The notes under the pieces: generated by a model
What the model saw: only the letters and a program-made list of their open reading frames with translations
The model's database searches: none
What the model was told of the DNA's origin: nothing
NCBI GenBank assembly: GCA_031255425.1
Contig: JAIRSN010000095.1
Coordinates: 1-14,110 of the forward strand
DNA: 14,110 nucleotides
From: Dysgonamonadaceae bacterium
GTDB taxonomy: Bacteria; Bacteroidota; Bacteroidia; Bacteroidales; Azobacteroidaceae
Direction of reading: 5' to 3'
Position numbers and translations under genes: made by a program
Shown here: piece after piece, positions 1 through 7,866 of the stretch
Layout: every line of letters starts with the position of its first letter
How positions within the stretch are numbered: the first letter of the stretch is position 1

Positions 1-187
1 CGCGTTTCCTAATGCATTAGGAAGCTAAAAAACTTTGTTATCGCGTTTCCTAATGCATTAGGAAGTCAAAAAACTTTGTCTGCACGTTTCCTAATGCATT
101 AGGAAGTCAAAAAACTTTGTCGGCGCGTTTCCTAATACATTAGGAAGCTAAAAAACTTCGTCTGCGTGTTTCCTAATGTATTAGGAA
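1..187. repeat. 41-bp tandem repeat, each unit with an 18-bp palindrome
   Basis: Five palindromes sit at 6-23, 47-64, 88-105, 129-146 and 170-187, exactly 41 bp apart. The first three are the perfect palindrome TTCCTAATGCATTAGGAA; the fourth and fifth each carry one central change. The DNA between palindromes is also conserved: an A-run (AAAAAAC), then TTTGT, then a short GC-rich stretch before the next TTTCC. After the fifth palindrome the similarity fades. The array probably continues beyond the left edge. A 41-bp step is about four helical turns, so the palindromes would lie on nearly the same face of the DNA. Spacers as conserved as the repeats argue against CRISPR, and 41 is not a multiple of 3, which argues against coding. 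Possible roles are a binding array for a dimeric protein, iterons, or hairpins 3' of the minus-strand operon; none is proven. Confidence 0.9.
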
Positions 188-213
188 GCCCGCGGAAAGT
201 TTGTAGCAGGGTG

Positions 214-381
214 TAACCGGTCGGTGAAGGGGTGAAATCAGGTGGGAAGACGGGAAATCCCGGCGGCGACGAGGCAAATCCGGTTGGATTTACACCGTCA
301 CCGCCGGGTGAAAGCAAAAAACCGGTTGAATTTACGCCGTCGCTGCCCGGAGAAAGCCACAAATCAGTTGCCGGGGAAGCC
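214..381. repeat. Degenerate 21-bp repeat overlapping the end of the GH2 gene
   Basis: Units of about 21 bp begin near 214, 235, 255, 276, 297, 318, 339 and 361. Many open with AAATC or AAACC followed by GGTTG- or GGTGG-like sequence. The best pair is 276-317 against 318-359, a 42-bp direct repeat sharing CCGGTTG, ATTTAC, CCGTC and GAAAGC blocks. The last unit covers the stop codon and final codons of the GH2 gene. On the minus strand, in a different frame from the GH2 gene, the repeat reads as Gly/Pro-rich heptads such as SPGGDGV-NPTGFAS. I see no start signal that would make that frame a gene. Confidence 0.6.
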
Positions 382-3225
382 CGTTCGGGGAGTTGTGTCC
401 CAAACAAAGCGGACGGCACGCGCCGGATCGTCCGTGCGGCACTCAATCCGTCGCGATTCGCCCGGCAACAGGTTGAAGTAACCGTCCGAGAAGTAGGCGG
501 GAAGAATCTGCTCGCCGGTGACCGCGTCCTCCGCACGGAGTTTGACCATCGGGACAATCGCCGACGACCGGTTCCGGACGTCGATGCGGAACCGCCCCGG
601 CTCCGGACGTTGCCTTATCTCCAGTTGCGCGCGGTGCATGCCGTCGAACTGCCGGTACGCCGCCGCACTCCCGAATTGCCAGTAATCGTTCAGGGAAAGG
701 AGCTTGCCCGCCGCGTCCCGCAACTCCAACCGGATCAGGTACAGTTCGGGTTTGCCGTTTCCGTCGATGGATAAACCGCAAGCAGTGCGGGAATTAGCCG
801 CCGCACGAAGGTGCCGGACCTGCCGGTCCAAGGTTTTCCCCTGCCGGTCGAAACAGCGGACGGTAAGCGTCAGGCGCTCGTAGTCCCGGCGGGTCGTGTT
901 GACGATCAGCAGGTCTTTATCCGGAAGATTCAACTGGACATGCACCGGTTCGCAGGCTTTTTTCGCCCCGAAATACGAGCCGGGCGTCTCATAATCATAG
1001 GTATACGTCTGCCAGATCAGGCTCGGCCACGCCGGATGGCTCATCCAGAGAATCAGCCCGGAGGTATTGTCCCACATCCGGCTGTTCCAGGCTTCGAGCA
1101 TGCTTCGCCAGGCGTCGTAGGTGATTAGTTGGGCTTTGCGCGCAAAATCCTCCAAGCCCTCCGGTTCGCCGAAGCGACTGACCGCCGCCCGGAACGCCTC
1201 GAAGCTCTGGGTGGTGTGATGCAAATCGTGGTACGCCCACACATCGTTGACAGGCCATTGATCCTCCGGAGCGATAAACTTCCGGAGGGTCGCCGCGGTC
1301 GGAATGGCAAAGCTGCCCATCTCGGTATCAAACCCTTTGGCATTTTGCGTGAAGTAAAGCGCCGGGTCCTCAAAGAATCCCCAGGGCCCGCTGGTCCCCA
1401 TATTCAGGAAACGCGATTGCCCGTGGTAATGCCGGGTCGGATCTTCCTCCGCCAACATCCGGGTCAGCGGTTCGCTCAAACCCTGGGGCGCGAATCCCTC
1501 GTTGCGCGGGCACCAGACGGCAATGGAAGGGTGGTTGCGGAAGCGGCGCACGACATCGGTCGCATTTTTCAGGAACAACACCTGGTCGTTGGGTTCGACC
1601 GTGTCGTCGGTCGTCATCCAGAAATCGTTCCAGACCAGCAGCCCGTATTCGTCGCACAATTCGTAAAATACTTCTTCGGTCGATTCGCCCGTCCAGTTGC
1701 GGACAATGTTGAAATTCATCTCCCGGTGCAATTGCATGTAGGGTTCCAGCCGTTCCCGGGACGACCGTTTCAGGGCGTCGTCCATCCCCCAGTTCCCGCC
1801 GCGGCAAAAAATCCGGACGCCGTTTACCCGGAGAACCAGGAAAGGTCCCATCGGGTCGTCCGGGCTGAGCCGTTGGAAATCGTCCGCGCGGACGCCTTCC
1901 TGCAAGCCGGGCAACTGATTGTCCGGCGTATAGAACGTCCGGTTTTCGAAGTCGAAGAGCGGCACGCCCCGGATGCACTCGGCGGGCGTGTAGGCAATCC
2001 GGACATTTCCCTGCTCCCGGTCGTGAACCATCAGTTCGTACGACAACTCGCGGATGCCGAACCGGATGCGCTTCGAAGCGGACAAGGCACCGCCGACCCG
2101 GGTTTCCAATTCCAAGGTATACAACTCCTGTTTTCCGTAGCCGTTGGGCCACCACAAGCGGGGGTTGTCTATCCGGAGCGGCGCAAACGCTTCCGGCGTC
2201 AGGCTCAGCTTTTGGGTTTCGTACGCCTGCAAACGGTAGGGCTGCCGCACCTCCCGGTTTTCGATTCGTGCCAGCAGGACGCCCTCTACCGGCAGGGACG
2301 AACGGTTTTTCAGTTGCAGGTGAATCCGGATCTCCGCCCGCGACGTATCCGGCAGCAGCACGTCGGTGACAATCAGCGGATCGACGATGTCTACCGCCCC
2401 GCCGGCTTTCAGGCGGACGTCCTGCCAGATGCCCGTGTTGCGGTCGCGGATACCGGGCATCCAGTCCCAGCCGATGGACGAAATAAAAGTCGGGCCGTCC
2501 AAGCTGAGTTGCCCGCCGTTGAGCCCCTGTCCCGCCCGTATGGATTGCTCGTGCGGGATGCCCGGATTCGCGGGAGGCAAAACATGCACCGCCAGCACAT
2601 TCTTTCCCGCCCGGTTGAGCAGGGAAGTCACCTCAAATTCGCCCCGGATAAAAGCGCCTTCCATATTCCCCAGCTTCTTTCCGTTGAGGAAAATCTCGGC
2701 GCGGTAGTTGATGCCGTTGAAAAGCAGGCTAAGGCGTTCGTCCCGGATGCCTTCGGGCAATTCAAACACGTTCCGGTACCACCAGTCCATCCGGCACAGG
2801 GTGTCGGGGATCATTAAATTGTTCAACCCAAAGCAGGGATCCGGGTAAACGCCCTGATCCACCAGCGTCGTCAGGACGGTGCCGGGAACGGTGGCGTTGA
2901 GCCATTCGCCGGTGTCGAACGCCGGATCGAAAATCGACTGCCGGCTTTCGATTAACTGGGTATTGGTCCCCAGCTCCCAGCCTTCGGAGAGCAGCCATTC
3001 GTTGGATTGAACCGGGACGAGGCGGGCGGGAACCGTCTGTTTCGCCTTCCGCAACGGGGCTTGGAACGGCGCCTTCCCCACCGGCAACTCGCTCTCCGGC
3101 TGCGGGGATTGCAAGCCCGTCCAAAGCGGCGCCGGACGGTTTTGTGCCCCTGCCGGGGAAAATAAACTCGCGAAAAAGAACAGGAGGATAAAAAGAGAAA
3201 AATACGGTTTCATTCTTGTATTCAT
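364..3225 (-). CDS. Secreted GH2 glycosidase, beta-mannosidase / exo-beta-glucosaminidase-like
   Basis: The 953-residue protein starts with a signal peptide: hydrophobic core at about residues 7-21 and a likely cut after AGA at 25-27, so it should be exported to periplasm or cell surface. It has the GH2 layout: a sugar-binding jelly-roll domain (about 75-275), an immunoglobulin-like domain (about 280-395), a TIM barrel (about 400-740) and C-terminal beta domains. The Asn-Glu pair in CPRNEG puts the acid/base at Glu576, and FDTEMGSFAIPT puts the nucleophile at Glu635. The context around Glu635 (E-G-S-x-x-IPT) resembles exo-glucosaminidase and mannosylglycoprotein endo-mannosidase relatives more than LacZ, so it likely trims beta-linked mannose or glucosamine; the exact substrate is inferred. 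ATG at 3225 is chosen; the ATG at 3213 would give a shorter signal peptide and is also possible. No Shine-Dalgarno is evident. It is last of the ahcY group, 60 bp after the GT2. Confidence 0.88.
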   Translation of the reverse strand: MNTRMKPYFSLFILLFFFASLFSPAGAQNRPAPLWTGLQSPQPESELPVGKAPFQAPLRKAKQTVPARLVPVQSNEWLLSEGWELGTNTQLIESRQSIFDPAFDTGEWLNATVPGTVLTTLVDQGVYPDPCFGLNNLMIPDTLCRMDWWYRNVFELPEGIRDERLSLLFNGINYRAEIFLNGKKLGNMEGAFIRGEFEVTSLLNRAGKNVLAVHVLPPANPGIPHEQSIRAGQGLNGGQLSLDGPTFISSIGWDWMPGIRDRNTGIWQDVRLKAGGAVDIVDPLIVTDVLLPDTSRAEIRIHLQLKNRSSLPVEGVLLARIENREVRQPYRLQAYETQKLSLTPEAFAPLRIDNPRLWWPNGYGKQELYTLELETRVGGALSASKRIRFGIRELSYELMVHDREQGNVRIAYTPAECIRGVPLFDFENRTFYTPDNQLPGLQEGVRADDFQRLSPDDPMGPFLVLRVNGVRIFCRGGNWGMDDALKRSSRERLEPYMQLHREMNFNIVRNWTGESTEEVFYELCDEYGLLVWNDFWMTTDDTVEPNDQVLFLKNATDVVRRFRNHPSIAVWCPRNEGFAPQGLSEPLTRMLAEEDPTRHYHGQSRFLNMGTSGPWGFFEDPALYFTQNAKGFDTEMGSFAIPTAATLRKFIAPEDQWPVNDVWAYHDLHHTTQSFEAFRAAVSRFGEPEGLEDFARKAQLITYDAWRSMLEAWNSRMWDNTSGLILWMSHPAWPSLIWQTYTYDYETPGSYFGAKKACEPVHVQLNLPDKDLLIVNTTRRDYERLTLTVRCFDRQGKTLDRQVRHLRAAANSRTACGLSIDGNGKPELYLIRLELRDAAGKLLSLNDYWQFGSAAAYRQFDGMHRAQLEIRQRPEPGRFRIDVRNRSSAIVPMVKLRAEDAVTGEQILPAYFSDGYFNLLPGESRRIECRTDDPARAVRFVWDTTPRTGFPGN

Positions 3226-3285
3226 TTTGATTAAAATTGGATTTCGTTTGGTTATAAAACAAGTACGGGCGGGCGCCGGTTCTCC

Positions 3286-4029
3286 TCAGTCTTTCAACAG
3301 GGGATAGGAAACGATTCCCGCCTTGTGCAAAAAATACCGCACCGACACCTTCAACACGCCGGCGCCGTAGACGATACTGTTTTTCAGGTTGATGGACGAT
3401 GCTTCCTTGAAATACCTGGTGGGGCAGGTAATCTCGGCAATCTCGTATCCCCGGTGGGCAATCTGCGCAATGATTTCATTGTCGAAAATAAAATTGTCGG
3501 AACAGCCGGAATAAGCAATCTGCTCCAGCACTTCCCGCGAATACGCCCGGTAACCGGTGTGGTATTCCGTCAGCTTGTTGTTCATCAGGAGATTCTGTAT
3601 CAGGGTCAATGCCCGGTTGGCGACGTATTTGTACAGCGGCATCCCGCCTTTCAGCGCACCCTTGCCCAATATGCGCGAAGCAAACACAACCTTGTAAACA
3701 TCGTTGGCAATCAAATAAATCATGCTCGGCAACAGCCGCGGCGTGTACTGGTAATCCGGATGAAGCATGATGACAATGTCCGACCCGATTTCGAGCGCCT
3801 TGTCGTAGCAGGTTTTCTGGTTTCCCCCGTACCCCTTGTTCCGGTCGTGCCGGATAACGTGGTGAATCCCCAGTTCGCGGGCAACCGCCAGGGTATTGTC
3901 GCTGCTGCAATCATCCACCAGCACCACCCGGTCGACCATGTCGAAAGGAATCTCGGCATAGGTTTGCCGCAAGGTTTTGCCGGCATTATAAGCCGGAAGC
4001 ACGACGGTCACTGTTTTATTTTTTATCAT
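3286..4029 (-). CDS. GT2 family glycosyltransferase, polyprenyl-phosphate sugar synthase-like (DPM1 type)
   Basis: The 247-residue protein has the GT-A fold signature of family GT2. VTVVLPAYNAGKTL is at the N-terminus, the nucleotide-binding VDDCSSDNT is at 38-46, the metal-binding DxD-like position is HPDYQY at 90-95, and HTGYRAYSR at 157-165 is the acceptor-side motif seen in dolichyl-phosphate-mannose-synthase relatives. There is no long C-terminal membrane domain, so it is probably a peripheral cytoplasmic enzyme moving a sugar from a nucleotide donor to a lipid phosphate. The sugar cannot be read from the sequence. It starts 11 bp after the stop of the GT-C enzyme upstream. Such lipid-linked sugars are the usual donors of GT-C enzymes, so the pair may act in sequence. 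Confidence 0.9.
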   Translation of the reverse strand: MIKNKTVTVVLPAYNAGKTLRQTYAEIPFDMVDRVVLVDDCSSDNTLAVARELGIHHVIRHDRNKGYGGNQKTCYDKALEIGSDIVIMLHPDYQYTPRLLPSMIYLIANDVYKVVFASRILGKGALKGGMPLYKYVANRALTLIQNLLMNNKLTEYHTGYRAYSREVLEQIAYSGCSDNFIFDNEIIAQIAHRGYEIAEITCPTRYFKEASSINLKNSIVYGAGVLKVSVRYFLHKAGIVSYPLLKD

Positions 4030-4040
4030 GGAAAATTTGT

Positions 4041-5600
4041 TTACTGAAATTTTTTAATAGCCTGCTCCCTGTCGAACCGCAGGAGATAAGTATCCGGATT
4101 TTTCAACGACATCACCGGCGTGAACAGTTCCGGATGGTTTTGCACCGCCGGGTATAAATAGAGGAAGGTGGAACTGTATCCCAATTGCTCCAGCACCACA
4201 TAATCGGCTTTCGACCGGATCAGGTCTTTTATCAGCGCCTCGTTGTCCGGCGTCCAGAGGTAGTTGCAGACCGGCGACCGGCTGTACATATAGAAAAGCG
4301 TCGGCTTCCGCGAACAGACCACCGTATGGGCGGGCAGTTGTTTCCGTACCGCCTTGGCAATCGTGAAAAAGTGCCGGTAGTTGGGCGGGAAAGGCGCTTT
4401 GTTTTGCGCCCGCAACTGCTTCAGCGGGGCAAAGGAAAAGCAGACGAGGACAATCAGCAGCCAGGGCGAAACGTTTTTCGCAATCTTCCACCGAAGCACC
4501 ATCCGGCGCAACACGGTATAGAGTCCGACCACTAAGCTGATTTCCAGAAACGGCAGCAGGGCGGTGATATAGCGGTTTTCGCTGGGCGTACTGAAAAGGG
4601 AAATCACGCCGAAAGTCGCCAGGATATAAAAGAGGAAAACGTACCGGTACCGTCCGAACTGCCACAAGCCAATGCCGATAAGGGCAACGAACAGCAGCGC
4701 CACCAGCCAGCCGCCGCCGGAAGTGGGGGAAGTGTAATCGACCGGAAGGTAGGGAAATACGGAGTTGGGAACCGCCTTTGTCAGCAGCATCCGGAAGGTA
4801 TCCCCGAAGCGGGCGATGACCTCGCCGATGCCCAGCGCGCCTTCTTCCGGACGCCACGGGTTCGCCATGCCGACCATGTCCAGGTAACGGCTTTGCCCCA
4901 GGTGCTGCACGTTGTTCCGGATAATCCACGGAATCAAACAGAGGACAAACCCGCCGGCAAAGGCAAGCGCCTGCTTCCATTTTTTTGTAAACAGGAAAAA
5001 TCCGATTGCCGCTACGACGAACGCAATGCCCTGCGTCCGGATATGGTAGCAGTAGGCGGCGGAAAGAACGGCGAAATAAAAGGACCGGTCTTTCCAGAAA
5101 GGCTTTTCGTCGTCCAGCTTCGACAGGAAAAACAACCCCAGCACCGAAAACAGCAGGAAAGACATTTCACTCATCATAATGGTGGAAAAATGCAGGACGC
5201 GGCTGTTGAGCATCGCCGCGACAATCGCCACAAACGCCAGCGCGTCCGGCAACTTGATTTTCCGGAGGAAGAAAAACAGCAGCAGGAGAGATGCCAGCAG
5301 GAACAGCCCGTTCAAGACTTTTTGCAGGAAAATGCTGTCGGTAAAGAGCCGCAGCGCGGACATCAGCAGCGGATAACCGGGCGGAAACCCGTTGACCGGA
5401 AGAAATGCCTCGTTGGTAATGTCCGCATACCCGTGTCCGCCGGCGATGGAGGTTGCCAGCAGGAAGTATTCGCAGTTATCGCCGTTCAAATCAATCTTTT
5501 CATTGAAAATATACGTGAAAGAAAGGATGAAAACGGCGGTGATGCCTGCCACATAGAGCCACGGGCGGGCGGGTGTTCGATCGGTGGGATTGTTTTTCAT
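4041..5600 (-). CDS. Integral membrane GT-C glycosyltransferase (PMT/ArnT-like)
   Basis: The protein is 519 residues from the ATG at 5600. The open frame runs further back into ahcY, but that extension is Arg-rich, off-frame ahcY sequence, so the start 11 bp after the ahcY stop is preferred. A first membrane helix (about 13-31) is followed by the periplasmic loop NGDNCEYF (39-46), whose acidic Asp41 and Glu44 match the catalytic loop position of GT-C enzymes. PGYPLL at about 74-79 is also typical. About ten further hydrophobic segments follow, with TPSENRYITALLPFLEI in the late membrane region (Arg-Tyr plus Pro, common in this superfamily) and a soluble C-terminal domain of about 120 residues. 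It should move a sugar from a polyprenyl-phosphate donor to a periplasmic acceptor. Donor and acceptor are unknown. Confidence 0.82.
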   Translation of the reverse strand: MKNNPTDRTPARPWLYVAGITAVFILSFTYIFNEKIDLNGDNCEYFLLATSIAGGHGYADITNEAFLPVNGFPPGYPLLMSALRLFTDSIFLQKVLNGLFLLASLLLLFFFLRKIKLPDALAFVAIVAAMLNSRVLHFSTIMMSEMSFLLFSVLGLFFLSKLDDEKPFWKDRSFYFAVLSAAYCYHIRTQGIAFVVAAIGFFLFTKKWKQALAFAGGFVLCLIPWIIRNNVQHLGQSRYLDMVGMANPWRPEEGALGIGEVIARFGDTFRMLLTKAVPNSVFPYLPVDYTSPTSGGGWLVALLFVALIGIGLWQFGRYRYVFLFYILATFGVISLFSTPSENRYITALLPFLEISLVVGLYTVLRRMVLRWKIAKNVSPWLLIVLVCFSFAPLKQLRAQNKAPFPPNYRHFFTIAKAVRKQLPAHTVVCSRKPTLFYMYSRSPVCNYLWTPDNEALIKDLIRSKADYVVLEQLGYSSTFLYLYPAVQNHPELFTPVMSLKNPDTYLLRFDREQAIKKFQ

Positions 5601-5611
5601 GGGCTTGCCGG

Positions 5612-7018
5612 TTAATACCTGTAATGTTCCGGTTTGTAAGGACCGTCGGCGCTTACGCCGATGTAATCCGCCTGTTCGGGGGTTAAGCGGGTGAGTTCCA
5701 CGCCGATATTCGCCAGGTGCAGGCGGGCGACTTCTTCGTCTAAGCGTTTCGGCAACCGGTAGACACTGGTTTCGTAATTGTTTTTCCACAAATCCATCTG
5801 TGCCAGAACCTGGTTGGTGAACGAATGGCTCATCACGAAGGAAGGATGCCCCGTTGCGCAGCCCAGGTTGACTAAGCGGCCTTCGGCGAGCAAAAAGACG
5901 GCATTCCCCGAAGGGAAGGTATACTTATCTACCTGCGGTTTGATATTGGTGTGCGTTATTCCCGGATAGTTGACCAGCTTATCCACCTGGATTTCATTAT
6001 CGAAATGACCGATATTGCACACAATCGACTGGTCTTTCATCGCCTTCAGGTGGTCGATGGTAATCACATCCCGGTTGCCGGTGGTGGTCACGAAGATATT
6101 TCCTTCTTTCACGGCTTTTTCCATCGTCGTCACTTCGAAGCCTTCCATCGCCGCCTGCAAAGCACAGATCGGATCGATTTCCGTAACCAGCACCCGGGCG
6201 CCGTAGGAACGCATGGACTTGGCGCATCCTTTTCCCACATCGCCGTACCCCAGCACAACCACCACTTTCCCGGCAATCATCACGTCGGTGGCACGTTTGA
6301 TTCCGTCGGCAAGCGACTCGCGGCAGCCGTACAGGTTATCGAATTTGGATTTGGTAACGGAATCGTTGACATTGATTGCCGGAATCAACAGTTCGCCTTT
6401 TTCGAGCATCTGGTACAACCGGTGTACGCCCGTCGTCGTTTCTTCGGAAACGCCTTTCAGCGCCGAAACGGTGCGGTGCCAGCGGGCGCTGTCTTCTTTC
6501 AGGATGCGGTGCAACGTATCCAGAATCACTTGTTCTTCGTGGTTGCTTCCTTTCCGGTCGATTGTGGAGGCGTCGTTCTCGGCTTTGTATCCCCAATGGA
6601 TCAGGAGCGTGGCGTCTCCGCCGTCGTCTACAATCAGGTTCGGGCCTTCGCCGTTCGGGAAGCGCAAGGCTTGGTCGGTACACCACCAGTACTCTTCCAG
6701 GGTTTCGCCTTTCCAGGCAAATACGGGGATTCCCGCAGCGGCAATGGCGGCTGCCGCATGGTCCTGGGTGGAAAAGATGTTACAACTTGCCCAGCGGACT
6801 TCAGCGCCCAGTTCGACCAGTGTCTCGATCAGCACCGCCGTTTGAATCGTCATGTGCAGGGAACCCGTTATCCGGGCGCCTTTCAACGGCTTTTCTTTTC
6901 CATACCCGGCACGCAGGGACATCAGCCCCGGCATTTCCCGTTCTGCAATCTCTATCTCTTTTCTTCCGAAGCCGGCTAAATGAATATCCGCTACTTTATA
7001 AGCTACATTTTCTGTCAT
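5612..7018 (-). CDS. ahcY: Adenosylhomocysteinase (S-adenosyl-L-homocysteine hydrolase)
   Basis: This cytoplasmic NAD-dependent enzyme splits S-adenosylhomocysteine into adenosine and homocysteine, clearing the inhibitory product of methylation. The 468 residues match the family's full length. Visible signatures are [16 protein letters not shown] (52-67), [13 protein letters not shown] (80-92), the substrate/NAD segment [16 protein letters not shown] (216-231), the Rossmann loop GYGDVGKG (257-264) and the C-terminal KPEHYRY, where the lysine and tyrosine reach the NAD site of the neighbouring subunit. The ATG at 7018 gives the expected N-terminus. A TAnnTTTG box lies at 7070-7077, about 50 bp upstream. 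It is the first gene of the minus-strand group and is followed after 11 bp by the GT-C gene; a link between methyl-cycle salvage and glycan assembly is not obvious, so co-transcription may be incidental. Confidence 0.98.
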   Translation of the reverse strand: MTENVAYKVADIHLAGFGRKEIEIAEREMPGLMSLRAGYGKEKPLKGARITGSLHMTIQTAVLIETLVELGAEVRWASCNIFSTQDHAAAAIAAAGIPVFAWKGETLEEYWWCTDQALRFPNGEGPNLIVDDGGDATLLIHWGYKAENDASTIDRKGSNHEEQVILDTLHRILKEDSARWHRTVSALKGVSEETTTGVHRLYQMLEKGELLIPAINVNDSVTKSKFDNLYGCRESLADGIKRATDVMIAGKVVVVLGYGDVGKGCAKSMRSYGARVLVTEIDPICALQAAMEGFEVTTMEKAVKEGNIFVTTTGNRDVITIDHLKAMKDQSIVCNIGHFDNEIQVDKLVNYPGITHTNIKPQVDKYTFPSGNAVFLLAEGRLVNLGCATGHPSFVMSHSFTNQVLAQMDLWKNNYETSVYRLPKRLDEEVARLHLANIGVELTRLTPEQADYIGVSADGPYKPEHYRY

Positions 7019-7069
7019 TTTTTTTTAATTATTGGGTAAAGTTTCACTTCATTATTTGTTTAGGGAATG

Positions 7070-7077
7070 CAAAGATA
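7070..7077 (-). promoter_or_regulatory. Likely ahcY promoter, -7 box
   Basis: The minus strand reads TATCTTTG, a perfect match to the Bacteroidota -7 consensus TAnnTTTG, with its downstream end 51 bp before the ahcY start codon. No convincing -33 TTTG is visible at the usual distance. Confidence 0.6.
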
Positions 7078-7092
7078 ACAATAAAATTATAC

Positions 7093-7100
7093 TAAATTTG
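7093..7100 (+). promoter_or_regulatory. Likely promoter of the DUF4271-hemD-rnpA-yidD unit, -7 box
   Basis: TAAATTTG matches TAnnTTTG, 52 bp ahead of the ATG at 7153. It lies back-to-back with the minus-strand ahcY box, so the two divergent promoters share upstream DNA. The -33 element is not clear. Confidence 0.5.
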
Positions 7101-7152
7101 CAGGCGATCTGATGAAGGTCTGTTTTTCCGATTACTTATTAATTTGTACAAA

Positions 7153-7866
7153 ATGACGAAGGAACTTCTTCCGGAATGGCCCATAGTCCAAAATTGGGGA
7201 TTTGTCCTTTTCCTGTGCTGCTTTTTTATCAGTACGCAGTTGGCGGGAAAGGGCTGGCGGTTGTTTTATTCGATGCAGCAAGACCTGTTCTGGCAGCGGT
7301 ACCGCTCCAGCATTTTCTTCGATTCGGTCGATAATGAGATGATCCGGAAACTGTTACTGGTCTTCCAGACCGTCGTTCTTTCTTCCCTCTTTATCTATTG
7401 CGTGTTCTACCATTCGGCAGCCGTCCCCTTCGGGAGCGTGACGCAGATGTTCTGGCTTTTGGGAACCGCGTCCGCCCTGATCACCGCCTTTTTTATCTGC
7501 AAATTCATCTCCAACACCCTGATCGGGAATATCTTTTTCCAGCGCGACAGTGTCCGCTTGCTGAACCGCAATCTTTTGTCCGTTATCTCGTTAAGCGGCC
7601 CGGTCCTGTTTGTTCCCGCCCTGTTGATGTTCTATGTCAAAGAGGCTTATTCCGTCTGTTATTATTTCATTCTGGCGTATTTTTTATTGGCGGAGATGCT
7701 AATCGTTTACAAGACCTACGTGATATTTTTTAGCGATAAAAGGCTTTTGCTTTATTTTATTTTGTACCTTTGCGCCCAGGAAATAGTGTCTTTGTATTTA
7801 TCTTACAAGGCATTGGTTTATTTATTAATTCAGTTGCAAAAGAGTACTTTATGGCTTCAAATGTAA
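7153..7866 (+). CDS. DUF4271 family membrane protein
   Basis: The 237-residue protein has about six to seven hydrophobic segments (near residues 15-30, 70-90, 100-120, 140-160, 165-190 and 195-230) and no signal-peptide cleavage site, so it is an inner-membrane protein. The pattern and its place directly before hemD fit DUF4271, a family of unknown function found in Bacteroidota. The ATG at 7153 is preferred over a TTG at 7144 three codons earlier. Its last 16 bases overlap the start of hemD, which implies coupled translation. The role of the family is unknown; the hemD neighbourhood alone does not show a role in heme synthesis. Confidence 0.8.
   Translation: MTKELLPEWPIVQNWGFVLFLCCFFISTQLAGKGWRLFYSMQQDLFWQRYRSSIFFDSVDNEMIRKLLLVFQTVVLSSLFIYCVFYHSAAVPFGSVTQMFWLLGTASALITAFFICKFISNTLIGNIFFQRDSVRLLNRNLLSVISLSGPVLFVPALLMFYVKEAYSVCYYFILAYFLLAEMLIVYKTYVIFFSDKRLLLYFILYLCAQEIVSLYLSYKALVYLLIQLQKSTLWLQM
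7765..7772 (+). promoter_or_regulatory. Internal promoter ahead of hemD, -7 box
   Basis: TACCTTTG followed by CGCCC is a textbook-like Bacteroidota -7 region. It lies inside the DUF4271 gene, 78 bp before the hemD ATG. A TTTTG at 7745-7749 could be the -33 element, though 15 bp is a short gap. It would let hemD, rnpA and yidD be made without DUF4271. Confidence 0.55.

Noticed and set aside
1..187. CRISPR array
   Set aside because: The sequence between palindromes is nearly as conserved as the palindromes, so there are no unique spacers.
232..774. Plus-strand open frame of 180 codons
   Set aside because: It is antisense to the well-supported GH2 gene; its apparent repeats come from the DNA-level 21-bp repeat.
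1129..2817. Plus-strand open frame of 562 codons opposite the GH2 gene
   Set aside because: The high GC content of the GH2 gene leaves the opposite strand free of stops; the translation lacks any domain and the GH2 reading is certain.
5601..5789. Longer N-terminus for the GT-C enzyme
   Set aside because: It would lie in ahcY coding DNA and consists of Arg/Gly-rich off-frame sequence; the ATG at 5600 gives a normal first membrane helix.
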